A DNA stretch of 64,000 nt from Agriotes lineatus (lineage: Eukaryota > Arthropoda > Insecta > Coleoptera > Elateridae). The position numbers were made by a program, and so were the translations under genes. The notes under the pieces were generated by a model. The model did no database searches, was not told the DNA's origin, and saw only the letters and a list, made by a program, of their open reading frames with translations. Shown here in pieces: positions 11,868 through 21,889 of this stretch (within the stretch, counting starts at the first letter, position 1; every line of letters starts with the position of its first letter). The stretch covers positions 62,001-126,000 of the forward strand of contig CALNHX010000275.1 of NCBI GenBank assembly GCA_940337035.1, in the 5' to 3' direction.

Positions 11868-14402
11868 AATGCGGCTCTTTGTCCCATTTTAAGGGTAAAG
11901 ATCCGCATGGCATAGGGTAAAGTTTCAATGTAACAATAAAGCAACGTGAACTCATAATTTTAATATTATATGAAAAGAATGCAGATAAACGGATAAGAAA
12001 AGATACATTTAGTTGAACAAAATATAAGTGAGTTTCTAAACATCAAAGTCACTGTTAATTTAACATAGGTAGCATAAAAATCTTCCCTCTACATAGCAAG
12101 AGCAATTTTCATGCCACCAGGTCTTACAACTGTCAGATTGCAACCAATCTTCTGTTGGTGGCTCCTTATATAATGTTTCACGTCCTGGGCACATAGCTTC
12201 CGAATCCACGACACCCGAAGACGCTTTGGGCCAGGCAAGTGATTTCTTCTGTATATTTTTTCCGTTTGGCTGAGTGCTTCGTTTTTCAGATGCCAGTTTT
12301 GTCTTTGCGGCTTTTTGTTTCTCCTCATCTGCCTTTCTCTTCAGTTCTATTTCTAAATCTGTTTTGTTGGGGGTACCAGTTAACACAGTAGATTTTTCTT
12401 CATTCGCTTTCGCTGAGTTTTACTCTTTGGAAGAGGCTGGATAAAGAGCTGGATAAATGTGATGAGAAGCTGTAGTGGAGCAATTTTCTGGTGTGGAGGG
12501 ACAATGATTATGGGATGTGCTTGGTGTTGCAGGATGTAAATCATCGGATTGTGATGTTGAGGAACGAGGACTTTGGGATTTTCTTGATGTTTCATTTTTT
12601 AAATTCTCGGATAGTGGTTTATTGTCAGTTTCTCCCAATTTATTCTGAATTTCTCCAATATTTTCTTTTCTGACGACTTGATCGGTTGCAATGGAAGATT
12701 CCAACAGTTGGTCAGTCACTTCAGCAGGAAGAAAGTCTTCGTCGGTAAATATAAATCTATCAATGGGCATTATCCCACAAACTTTAAATGCTTTTATGGA
12801 TTTATCCATTGTGGCGCACTTCATGTAAGTTCCAAATAATTCGGCAACTTGAAACTGCCCAATAACACGACCAGGATTATTTACCATCCACTGGTCACTG
12901 GTTTCTGCGTAAAAATCTTTGAGTATCTTGAAGAAACAACGGTCTAGAGATTGAATTTTATGGCTTGAGTGGGGGAGAATACTCAAAAGATGAATGCTAT
13001 TTTCTCTAGAGAACATTATGGCCTCCAAGGAAATATGCAAAATATGATTGTCAAAATTAGCAGCACAGAGTTGTCCTGCGAACTTCTGACATGATGTCGG
13101 AAATGTTTCAGACATTCGATGAATAAAACTGAATTCATATAGCCTGTCTCTGCTCAGAACATCACCGATCCTGGATGTGCACCGTCCATAAGTTCTGGCT
13201 TTTCACGTTTTCTGGGAAATATTATTGCAGGCGGCACATAATTTCCATCGGCGCTCAAACAGCACACAACAGTCACCGTCTGGCCTCTTTCAGCAGACAC
13301 AGCTTTACCTACAGACTTTTTCCCTTTTGTAGAAATAACTATTGGTAGTCTATTTGGAACTATTGCAATACCACTCTCGTCCATGTGATAAACTCGGGTA
13401 GGGGGGAAGTTATGTTTTGTCATAACATCAGTTATTATTCTGCCTACACTAGTTTTCTGTGGTGTTCTCAAGGATAGGTTCTGCCTCCGTAAGAATTATC
13501 GAGTCTAATCGATACCGGCCAATTCAGTTTCTTTATTAAATCTGTTACCAATGTTATTCTTTACTGCATACTGGTAAACTAACTGACGCAAAGATTTAAA
13601 CGTTAAGCCATAAAATCTACAGTCTAAGTCTACAATAGTCAACCAGTTCTTTTTCTTGCATTTCACTGAAGGTTAATTTGAACGGCCCTAATTGAGAAAC
13701 ACCAAAGTCTTTCTTCAGTCTTTTCCTCAATGTAGATTCGTCAACTTCCAACCATTCCGCTGCTTTTCTCTGCGACATACCCCCGTTAATGTACTCTCGA
13801 ACTTTTTCCAAGATATTTTCCGTCATTGGCTTACTTGATGTTTTTTTTAATAGTTTCTGAAAAAATAATTATGTAAACATGAAATAGAAAGGTACCTACT
13901 AAAATTAGATTAAAAAACATATTAAAATTACCTACATTGGGAATTAATTACAACAAATTCCTGCTGAAAAAATTTAACACATCTCATAATACTATAACAG
14001 GTCTATTGTGGCAATAGTCTGCATGCGGAACTTTGCCCTTAAAATTTACGGATCTTTGCCCCAGATGGCGCAATTTTAAAAAGTCGACATGTAAAAATGA
14101 CAAACTTTTTCCTTCTTGACATGACCTCATATAACAGTTGATTAGTACATTAATCCCATAAATTGCTTAGATTCAATGTCTGCTAGAATGTTACGTGCTA
14201 CATGAACCCATAAAACTACATCAGAGCTAGTAACAACGAGACTTACCTCATTATTTTGATAATAGGTGAAGGAACTGAACACAAATGCTGCCACACAACA
14301 ATGTCCATTAACCATGACTACCGGCAGTTGTTTTACCAACCTCGTCATTTAACAAACAAAAATTGCCATTAGGATTTTTACCCCCTGCGGATCTTTACCA
14401 CT
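11868..14402 (-). mobile_element. pogo/Tigger-like DNA transposon, decayed
   Basis: The span is set by copies of a short motif near both ends that surround the transposase relic at 12060-13860. On the minus-strand sense the motif is roughly GGTAAAGATCCGCA: at 11891-11907 (plus orientation) and, inverted, at 11870-11885, 14024-14040, 14048-14062 and 14381-14399. Such repeated transposase-binding-like sites near the ends are expected for this superfamily, but clean terminal inverted repeats with a TA duplication could not be fixed, so the outer limits are approximate. Confidence 0.65.
12060..13860 (-). pseudogene. pogo-like (CENP-B/Tigger type) transposase relic
   Basis: Minus-strand blocks in order: an N-terminal helix-turn-helix (MSQRKAAEWLEVDESTLRKR, near 13770-13710), a LSLRTPQKTS block (near 13480), then the DDE_1 catalytic region. 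The first Asp is in YHMDESG (near 13385), the second in NFDNH (near 13045), and the third in LDRCFF (near 12935). Next come VAELFG, KAFKVCGIMP and DRFIFTDEDFLP, then a Ser/Thr/Pro-rich linker. The C-terminal block (12060-12200) has Cys and His spaced like a PHD finger (C..., WLQSD.C..WWHE.C, F.C..C). All three Asp positions survive, but several frameshifts and a stop after HPGSVMF make it non-functional. Family members cut and paste DNA at TA. A strong acceptor-like TTATTTTTTCAG lies before 13857, so a short intron is possible. Confidence 0.88.
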
Positions 14403-15130
14403 GGTTACTCTACATTTTAAAAATAGTTATTTAGGTATTTCATGTTTAAAAAATTTATTTTATGGATTGACTTCTAATGTTTCGGGACGACGCGTAGCGG
14501 AGTCTCTAACAAATTAAACGAAAACCATACAGCTTATTTACACACATATGCATACAATTCGTGCTGCAAAACCACAGCAAAGAAAATAACACACAGTTTA
14601 AAGTTATTAAACATTCACAACACGAAGGTGCTTATCATGAAACCTCTTCATGCCAACGCTAGAACCACAACCTGTCCATAGCTTCTCGTCCCCACAGTTC
14701 TTTCCGAGTTTCTCGATACGCGTATTACAATAACTGGGGTAAATTGTGGACTCCACTCAAAGCCTACACTCACACACTTCGAACTTGACTTATTCGGCTT
14801 CATACACACATTACTAGAGACCTCCATTCCTTTCTGATTCTGAACTATTTCGATAGCTATATATAATGCTTCCATTTCTACCGGTTGTTGATGTGCTACT
14901 ACTACCTTTCACGACTCTTCTTTTCAATTTCATTTCACTTTCCAAAGTTACATCTGGTTGACCTTGAAGTGCGTGTGGTAGAAGGAGTAATATTGATCTT
15001 AAAGTCCGAGTGGTGGGAGGAGTAAATGACCTTGACCGTGAAATCCTAGTGGTGAGGGAGGGAGTGAGCTTGAACTTGATCTTGGCCTTGACATCCCCCT
15101 CCACAAAGTGATGGGGGGAGGTCTTAGGAC
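14403..15130. other. no supported gene; GC-richer 14640-15120
   Basis: Two overlapping minus-strand ORFs (14648-14875 and 14814-15104) are rich in Ser, Thr and Arg, and have no domain and no splice support. Between the pogo-like element and the LINE end this stretch is left unassigned. Confidence 0.4.
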
Positions 15131-15149
15131 CGGAAAACGCACTCTACTA

Positions 15150-15682
15150 CATTTCTATGTGGATTTCGTCCGAACCCGTTGCTTTCCCGTTTTTACTGAG
15201 TTTAAGTGCTTTCATTATCTCTGCCTTTAGGATTTTTGGGGCCTGTTCACAGTTATTATTTCTATCGTATGTACGTGGCGTATCGCTAGCGAATATCGTT
15301 CGTATATGTGTTGGCCATAATTTTAATAGCTTCTGTTTTTCTGTTACTATTTCATTATTTTCATTTAGTATGCCTAATACGGGTTGCTTTTTGTTGGAAT
15401 GTGTTACTTCGTTTATTTTCCTATGAAATCCGTGGCTGTCATGTTTATTCCGAAAACGCTGCGATGTTTTTATTCGTATGTACTCTTCGGTTGTCCATCA
15501 TCAGTAAAATTTCTTCTGTTACCCATTCTTTCTTGGTCTTTGGCTTGGAATATCCTATTCCTTCTTGTTCTGCTTTAACTATTGCATGTTTAATCCGATC
15601 CCAGACATTTTCTGTAATCGTATCAGATGTTGTAGTTGACTTTATTGTTGCGAAATCTTCATTTATTCGTTTTTGCACTTCC
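15150..15682 (-). pseudogene. LINE endonuclease-RT linker and RT start
   Basis: An almost open minus-strand frame from 15678 reads QKRINEDFATIKS, then WVTEEILLMMDNRR, then after a frameshift LKLWPTHIRTIF, KAEIMKALKLSKNGKATGSD and EIHIEM before a stop near 15150. KNGKA(T/P)G.DEI is the conserved region just before RT motif 1 in RTE/CR1-type LINEs. The rest of the RT is absent. Confidence 0.75.
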
Positions 15683-16134
15683 AGGACTAAAGTTTAGTCC
15701 CCGTAAACAGGGACTAAAGTAGCTCATTTAATCCCTAGGGACTAAAGTAAAAATGATACCGTAACTATGGTAAATTTTTGTACACACGAGGTTAGTATGT
15801 TAGGTTTTGTTTGTCATTTGACACACACTGACGCAAAACTTAACCTGCAAATCTCGAATTTGACATATACTGACAATACACTTCAGTACTGCCAACTGAT
15901 TCAGGCTATCCATGACCTGCTGCAATTCAGTTTTAATAAATTGTAATTGTCAATTTCAAAATTGACAGATTTCAAATTTTGGAAATGTTTGATGATAATT
16001 TTACCAAAAGTGCAAAAATAGCGTATATACCTCGGGACTAAAGTGCCTAAATCCCTTGAGTGGTTGTTGCCCTTGGGCTTCTTCTCGAGGCAACAAACTC
16101 CACTCGCGGGATTAAATGGTGCACTTTAGTCCCT
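15683..16134. mobile_element. MITE-like unit with GGGACTAAAGT repeats
   Basis: A 450-bp insertion in the LINE. The core GGGACTAAAGT (one base variation allowed) occurs near 15683, 15692 (inverted), 15709, 15737, 16033 and 16123 (inverted). The right end is a hairpin: GGGACTAAAGTGCCTAAATC at 16033 pairs with the GATTAAATGGTGCACTTTAG block ending near 16130, and a second inner pair is formed by TTGTTGCC and GGCAACAA. Non-coding. No clean target duplication was seen. The superfamily is unknown. Confidence 0.65.
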
Positions 16135-16414
16135 CATGATATAATATACTATTTTTCCCTGTGTTTGTGTATCTTGGTCTTTAAGTTTTGTGACGTCGAT
16201 AATCTTTTTGTAACTCTTTTTTAATCCATTTAATTTCACATCCAGATTACGTACCACAGGGTTGTGTTCTAAGCCTATGTCCGCCCCAGGGTATGCTTTT
16301 ATTCCTTTTATTCTGTTCTTAAATTTGCTTTTGGTTAGACATAATCGATTTGGTTGCCAACGATGTTATATGGACGCTGCTGGGGCGATTGTTAGGTATA
16401 CAAGTGCCTTTCTG
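16135..16414 (-). pseudogene. LINE endonuclease C-terminus
   Basis: Minus-strand blocks ERHLYT (near 16412), NQIDYV (near 16350) and ADIGLEHNPVVRN (near 16275) match the C-terminal half of an apurinic-like LINE endonuclease, where (S/L)(D/E)HNPV holds the catalytic His; the usual SDH is changed to LEH here. The linker KIIDVTKLKDQDT then follows to the MITE-like insertion. It joins the N-terminal half at 18370 onwards once the intervening element and one GTA are removed. Confidence 0.75.
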
Positions 16415-16417
16415 GTA

Positions 16418-18366
16418 TAGTCCAGTCAACGAAGATCCAAAAAGGTCGAATAGGGGAAATAATTCGTGTAGTCGCAAATTTCTGTACAGCGTAAGGGGGG
16501 GGGGGTGTTATGAACAACATACTAAAAATCCTGACCGGTGGGTGCTGAGCGGGAGGGTAGCGTAGCGTTTAAAGGTAAATTTTTCACGTTTTTCTTGAAG
16601 AACTCGAAAACCGCTGCTTCTATCGAAAAAGTGAATATGTAAAAAATGAAACTATATGAAATTTCTACAAAAAAAGTTCGATTTATTTTTTCTCTGGGAA
16701 GAATAGTTTGCGAGATGCAGGGGATGGAAAAATCGTGGATTATTAAAAACGGTGTTTTAATGGTATAAAATTAATGTTTAATGTTAAATAAAGTCGGTTC
16801 AGATGGAATATTATATGTCTGTACATAGGGATGCGTGAGGGAAGGTAGGTGGCCGGTTGGAATGAGCTCAAGCACCTCCTTCTTTTGTGCCTCCCCCCTC
16901 CCATTATACCATCCCTACCTCCCCAACGGCAACACGTCCGGACGCGTCCAGTTCTCTTATGTGATTGGACCAAATGACTTTACTGTGTTCGTGTTTATAT
17001 AGTTGAGTTATTTTCAGTTTATTATGTGAGTACTTATTTGCAGTTATTAAGTGAAGAAATTGCTGGATCAATGGAGAAGATATTCAATTACATAGAAGGA
17101 AATGACGACTGCCAGTAGCCAATAGCTCATATAAAGACAATCAAGGAGAGAATGAGAGAAAAATATGGAGACCGCATTGTTGTCAACACAATTCACACAA
17201 GAAAAACTGTTGTGCTTTCGTAGTGTAGGTGAGAATTTTTTGAATATGTGGTATTCGTCGAGGTGCAAAGACAAACAAGAATGTGAGACAATCGTAAAAG
17301 CAGCTGCCGCAATAATCTTGGAATATATTGAGTCAATGGCGTATGACAATTCTATTCTTCCACATTTTGACAAATTGTGTAGTGAGGCTGAGAAAATGGT
17401 ACCTCGTATACTCTGTGTCTTCATGGATTGCATTTCAGCAAAAAAAAAGGGCAAAACGGAAAAGTGAAAAGAAGCTGACATCTATATTCCATGCCCTCAT
17501 TGCTGCCATTCGCCCTCGATCTTTCATATCTCCTATCCTACATGCTGTCTGTTCATTCACAGGAAGTTTGGATAAAAAAACTTGGTCAATCTACTTGCTG
17601 GTTTGGGATTCAGTTGAACTTATCACGAAGTTCAACAGCTGGAGCTATCAACTGCCTACCACATTGAAGAACCTGTCCCAAGTGTAACATTCTGTTAATA
17701 TGTATTCGACAATGTAGATTTCAATGTCTCAGCTATCAATGGCATCCTGGGCTTCTACGAAATAATGCAGCCAAATCCTGCTTAGAAGTCCTTTTTGTCA
17801 AAATGCAACATACCAGGATCTTCCCTCTCACGATCGCTGGACATAACAACGAATAAAGATGTAAGTACATGCATTTCTCAGAGTTTCTATTGACAAATGT
17901 ATCACCCCAGCCTCAGCTCTCCCAGCATCTGAAGTGATCCAGAGGCTTAAATTGGCTCCGTCTGCCACAGAAGTAGGCCACCTAGGTGTTATGAAACTTC
18001 AAACATTTGAACATTGGACAAGCAATTCATTACGGCAGATTAATGTCCTTGACTTGAACATGCTCAATCCCATTTCAGCCGACATATTTCTATCCCCCGA
18101 ATCTTGCAAACTATTCTTACAGAAAAAATGAATAGAATCTTTTTTGTAGGAAATTTTATGTAGTTTAATTTTGTGCATAGACACTTTTTCACTAGCGCCG
18201 CGGTTTTCGAGTAAATCACGAAAAACGTGAAAAATTACCTTTAAACACTCGGCACCCACCAGTCAGGATTTTTAGTATGTTGTTCATGGCATTTCCTCAT
18301 ACCACTGTACCAAAATTTGTGACTACACGAATTATTTCCCCTATTTTTTCTTCGTTGACTGGACTA
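16418..18366. mobile_element. unclassified DNA element, about 250-bp TIRs, GTA duplication
   Basis: The left end (TAGTCCAGTCAACGAAGA, 16418) and the right end (its inverse, ending 18366) begin terminal inverted repeats. These extend about 250 bases with indels and share AGGGGAAATAATTCGTGTAG, ACAACATACTAAAAATCCTG, GGTGGGTGC, TTTAAAGGTAA and TTTTTCACGTTTTTC. GTA precedes the left end (16415-16417) and follows the right end (18367-18369). The host LINE reads on across the empty site once one copy is removed, so both boundaries are confirmed by the interrupted sequence. An 11-base G run lies in the left repeat near 16495. The interior carries the coding relic at 17071-18030. The TIR sequence and 3-bp duplication were not matched to a named superfamily. 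Confidence 0.85.
17071..18030 (+). pseudogene. broken ORF of the GTA-flanked element, unknown function
   Basis: Reading from ATG 17071: MEKIFNYIEGNDDCQ, an in-frame TAG at 17116, then HIKTIKERMREKYGDRIVV and HTRKTVV; a frameshift near 17210 to CFRSVGENFLNMWY and KAAAAIILEYIES; a second frameshift at the A run near 17442 to LTSIFHALIAAIRPRSFISP; then VFDNVDFNVSAING (near 17705). After a gap, LPASEVIQRLKLAPSATEVG is seen near 17920. No catalytic motif of a known transposase class was recognised. The wording recalls multi-copy uncharacterised proteins seen in some invertebrate genomes, but this is recollection, not a search. Being inside the TIRs, it is likely the remnant of the element's own gene or cargo. 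Confidence 0.7.
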
Positions 18367-18369
18367 GTA

Positions 18370-19151
18370 GTTTAAAAAAGTGTATTTGTAATTACAAAAT
18401 CCTCTTCTTGACAGAATTGTATTAGCTTGTCTCCCCTACTACTGAGTTCTCCCAAACCGTATTTATCGACGATTTTATCTACTTCAATGTTGACAACCTT
18501 CGCATTGAAATCACCTATTATTATAGTAATTTCGTTATTTTTGGTATATCCAAGCAGTTCGTTTATTTCTTTATAAAATGTTTCCACTTCTCAATAAGAT
18601 TTATTCGCTGTCGGAGTATAGCACTGGATCATATTTATGTTTGTAGGTTGGGTTTTTAGTTTGATTTACGTTGTTCTATCTGAGAGGGGAATGAAGCTAA
18701 TTACAGCCCGACTTGTTTTATTGTCCAATAAGATATCGACTTTTCTGTTATCATTGCCTGAGTAGTACAGTGTTGTTTTGAGATTTTCCACTTCCGGGCC
18801 ATCGAATTTCGCTTAAGCTTGGATGTTGATTTTAAGTCTGTACATTTCCCTAATGGAGTTGTCTAATTTTCATGCCATGAATAGACTTCTTACATTCCAG
18901 GTGCCGATTTTGTGGGTTCTGATTGTATTGTTTTCTACTCTCGCATGGGTCCTGGAGTTTACCATGTTTAGGGCCTTATTCGATCTTGTGCTTTCATTGG
19001 CTTTATATGGATTTCTCAGGATGACGACCGAGGAGGTCCTGTAGTCTGTTTGTGAGTTTCCTTCCTTGCCGAATCTTGTGTTCCGTACATCATGATCAGT
19101 AACTTCTATTTGTCTGTTTGATGCCATCATTGTTGTACTAGGGTTGTCCAT
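18370..19151 (-). pseudogene. LINE endonuclease N-terminal half
   Basis: An ORF from 19151 contains IGTWNVRSLFMA near its end (about 18895-18870), the first conserved block of LINE apurinic-type endonucleases. It is preceded by a roughly 75-residue leader. A second open piece (18587-18372) has NEITIIIGDFNAKV, with the catalytic GDFN, then RGDKLIQFCQEEDFVITNTL. The stretch between them (18600-18870) is frame-broken. It ends at the GTA target of the inserted element and continues at 16414. Confidence 0.8.
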
Positions 19152-19197
19152 GGGATCCCTTAATGAAGTGGTTTCCTCTTGCCTTCTTCATTCTCAA

Positions 19198-19473
19198 CGC
19201 CAGCGTGGCTGAGCGGTGCCACGGTACGGGGTTCAATCCCGACATCTGGCAACTGGCGGGCGACCCACCCAGTCGCTTAAAAAATTGGGTACCAGACCCA
19301 CAGTTGTGGAAATAGGGAAAGTAAGGTAGTCGTCGAAGGCGTGATGCTAACCACATTACCTAGTATGCCGTTAACGGTGTGCCAGATGACTGGGTTTCGG
19401 AAAGAGATATTTCGGCGACCCTGATTCGCCTTGACTCAGACCATGTTCTTGCATGGAATGAACTTTACTTCTG
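19198..19473 (+). repeat. tRNA-derived SINE, family 2, copy 1
   Basis: The head starts CGCCAGCGTGGCTGAGCGG (A box) and has GGGGTTCAATCCC (B box) at 19229-19241, with the intervening part shortened compared with copy 2 at 21601. The body is shared almost base for base with copy 2, including CACCCAGTCGCTT, AAAATTGGGTAC, CACAGTTGTGGAA, GTAGTCGTCGAAGG and GCCGTTAACGGTGTGC. CATTCTCA stands on both sides (19189-19196 and 19474-19481), a probable target duplication. Confidence 0.85.
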
Positions 19474-19481
19474 CATTCTCA

Positions 19482-20075
19482 TGCCATTGACTGTTTCCAG
19501 TTCATCGGCCTTGTATAGCGATTTCTCACTCCATGAACAAGGGAGTGCCCTATCCCCAGTTTGCTCATTCAATCTCTCATTCAGAGACTGGGGGGGATCT
19601 GCTTATACGAGCAGATATTCGGACGTCAGTAGTCAGACGCTTTATTTTTATAGTCATTAATATATTTCACTTTTTGTTTTTACTAAGCACCCTTCTTATG
19701 TATTATACTATTTCGCATGATCGGGTTTTGCCATATACTTTCTAGTGCTGTTGGCAGACCGAATAAATTGAACTTGCGACACCTGACTGGTTTCCATTGA
19801 CATTAGAAAGATTAATGTGCAGTATTTAAGTGCATTTTAAATAACAAAATTTACGGTATATCCTTGTTCTTCGATCGTCAGAAACATATTATACTATACT
19901 CAATCGTTCAGTGCTTATAACAGAGCTTGAAAGTTAAAAAAATTCGGCCCTTCGGTCTCGTTTTTCTAGCTTTTTCTCCACCTTGTAAAATACACTTTTT
20001 TATCCTAACAACTACCGTTGCCCCCCCGGAACTGCTAATGCGTGGTACGGGCGTCACCTAAATCTTAACTAAGTG
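19482..20075. other. no supported feature
   Basis: No coding or repeat signal was recognised between the two flanking SINE-type units. Confidence 0.5.
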
Positions 20076-20079
20076 AAAA

Positions 20080-20195
20080 TGTAAACCGCCAGTGCCGGGA
20101 GTCGAACTCTCGCGCGCTCCGGCTCGAGCGATCTATCTTTTCACTGTGACCCTGGCCGCAGCAGTGATCTTCACTCGCCTACCGAGGTCCTAAGC
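20080..20195 (-). repeat. tRNA-like SINE candidate
   Basis: On the minus strand a GAGTTCGACTCCC B box (near 20112-20100) follows a GC-rich segment beginning ACCTCGGTAGGCGAGTGAAG. The A box is weak. A tRNA pseudogene or SINE head; no body or second copy was identified. Confidence 0.35.
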
Positions 20196-20199
20196 TAAA

Positions 20200-21586
20200 A
20201 TACACTTACCGCTTTTGTATCGTACAATACTATTGCATTAAATAGGAAACCCGAATAGAAACTACTAACTAAGCTGCGTTTTTACTAAATATTCGCTTGA
20301 AATTGTCTAGAAATGCATAGAAAACATAATAACTTTAAGGTCGATTGAAAAATCGCTTTTTAAATGTTCAATTGCTATCATTGCTACTACACACATGTAG
20401 CATAACGATTTAAAAATAAACAAAGTGGGTTAATTTTCGCTGAACTGATGTGAAGTTCCACTATTAGTAGAACAGTTATTTACTAAAGCCATAAGTGATA
20501 AGCGGAAAATGCAACCTGACGTTGAGCATGACGGAAACAGCTGTTATTGACATAGATTGTTGCTTGGCAGGGAAATTTTAATTTTTAATCATTTTATTCA
20601 ATGGCCGCCCGTTTCAATTTTCTTTCATCTCGTTTGCATTATTCACCTCCGCGCGGAAGCAACAACGCAGCAACCCCACAAATCGATGCAAAAAATTTGC
20701 TGGTCGGTAAAACGGCAATTTGACGTGAACCGCCATATTTCGCTAGGCGTCTGAGCAGTTACACACTATTATCCGGAATTTATTAATAGCCCCGAATATG
20801 TTCCTTTCTTGCAGGATTAAACGTTACGTAAAACCTTGTAATTAATTATTATATCCTCGGTGATTATAATAAATTACGACACGCATCAAGCGCCCTTTAC
20901 TGTGCAAACTTCAGCCGCACGTACTAGTAATCAAGGGAAATTACTGAAAATAATTAGTAGTGGTCACTGTTGACCTTGCTCTAGTGAGCAGAAAGGTCAC
21001 CCTTGTCCCAAGGCGGTCACATTTAGTGGTCGCATGCATCTGACGCCTGCTTTCAGCGATGAATTTCAGCTCACAGCTATCGCGCACCCTGCATTTCTGT
21101 ATGTTGTTTTGTAAACGTTTCGTAAATCGTTGTCGTAATGTGCAGTTGACTACTTACCAAAGGAAACTAGCATTATGTAAATGCTGGGGTGCGATGATAG
21201 TCGCATCACCCCAAACTGGTTACCGTCGTAAATGCCATACTTAAACTGTAATTTGTTGAAATTGAAGCTTTTTCGTATCTTTCGTGTACATCTGCGTTGT
21301 AAAATGCGTTTATCGCCAAATCGGGCTTTGATCTGCGATACTGCAAAACGGAAATTACAGTTCTGCTGTTAATCGGGTTGCATGCTCAGAGACGATAAAA
21401 TGTGCATTAAAGGGAAATGACATCAAAAACTGCTGCTGGCTGTACAAAAGCATCGTACTTCTGAATAAAGCGCTATTATCGAGGTGGCTATTACAAGACA
21501 ATGACGTGCACTTTGAGATTTCTAAAATCTACTATACAAGTGTCTGCAACAAGTGTTTTTTGAAATAATTGAAATTTATTTTTAGT
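20200..21586. other. non-coding; possible regulatory stretch near 20960-21060
   Basis: Contains several TGACC/GGTCA half-sites within 80 bases (TTGACCT near 20971, AAGGTCAC near 20991, CGGTCAC near 21014), a pattern that can bind nuclear receptors. This is weak and unproven. A short hairpin, GGGGTGCGA...TCGCATCACCCC, lies near 21185-21211. No gene was recognised. Confidence 0.25.
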
Positions 21587-21599
21587 ACCCCCTTGTGCA
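21587..21599 (+). repeat. 13-bp target-site duplication, left
   Basis: ACCCCCTTGTGCA, repeated exactly at 21877-21889 on the far side of the SINE; the length is typical of LINE-mobilised insertions. Confidence 0.95.
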
Positions 21600-21600
21600 T

Positions 21601-21876
21601 CGCCAGCGTGGCCGAGCGGTTAGGGAGTTCAGGCTGCGGTGTCACGGTACGGGGTTCAATCTCCACATCTTGCAACTAACCCTCAGCCTACCCAGTCGCT
21701 TTAAAAATTGGGTACAGAAATCACAGTTGTGGAAGTAGGGAAAGTTAGGCAGTCGTCGAAGGCCTGATGCTAACCCCATCGCCCAGTACGCCGTTAACGG
21801 TGTGCTAGATTGACCGGGTCGTGTCTCAGGCCATATTCCTACGTGTGAAATGAAGTGCCCTGAACTTTACTTTTTT
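21601..21876 (+). repeat. tRNA-derived SINE, family 2, copy 2 with perfect 13-bp TSD
   Basis: Full-length SINE. The head CGCCAGCGTGGCCGAGCGGT (A box), a variable-arm region and GGGGTTCAATCTC (B box, 21651-21663) resemble a class-II (Leu/Ser-type) tRNA. The body matches copy 1 at 19198. The 3' end is CTGAACTTTACTTTTTT, directly followed by the second copy of ACCCCCTTGTGCA. The exact duplication proves retrotransposition and dates this copy as younger than most repeats here. Mobilisation by a LINE from the same genome is inferred; which one is unknown. Confidence 0.93.
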
Positions 21877-21889
21877 ACCCCCTTGTGCA
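21877..21889 (+). repeat. 13-bp target-site duplication, right
   Basis: Exact copy of 21587-21599. Confidence 0.95.

Larger units (their letters stand above)
15140..19151 (-). mobile_element. RTE-like LINE, 3'-truncated, interrupted twice
   Basis: One non-LTR retrotransposon runs from 19151 leftwards to about 15140, split by an unclassified DNA element (16418-18366) and a MITE-like unit (15683-16134). Removing both gives a continuous order: endonuclease start (IGTWNVRSL), GDFNAK, then KLPERHLYT, NQIDYV, GLEHNPV, a linker with WVTEE, and the beginning of the reverse transcriptase (LSKNGKATGSDEI). The sequence ends there, so the catalytic RT core is missing on the left. The single endonuclease-RT ORF without ORF1, and the motif wording, resemble RTE-type LINEs. 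Numerous stops and frameshifts are present. Confidence 0.8.

Noticed and set aside
12420..12673. Plus-strand ORF opposite the pogo-like transposase
   Set aside because: Shadow of the minus-strand transposase, which shows catalytic motifs.
15308..15697. 129-codon plus-strand ORF
   Set aside because: Antisense of the LINE linker and RT start, where KNGKATGSDEI is recognisable on the minus strand.
18823..19044. Plus-strand ORF with hydrophobic sequence
   Set aside because: Antisense of the LINE endonuclease start containing IGTWNVRSL.
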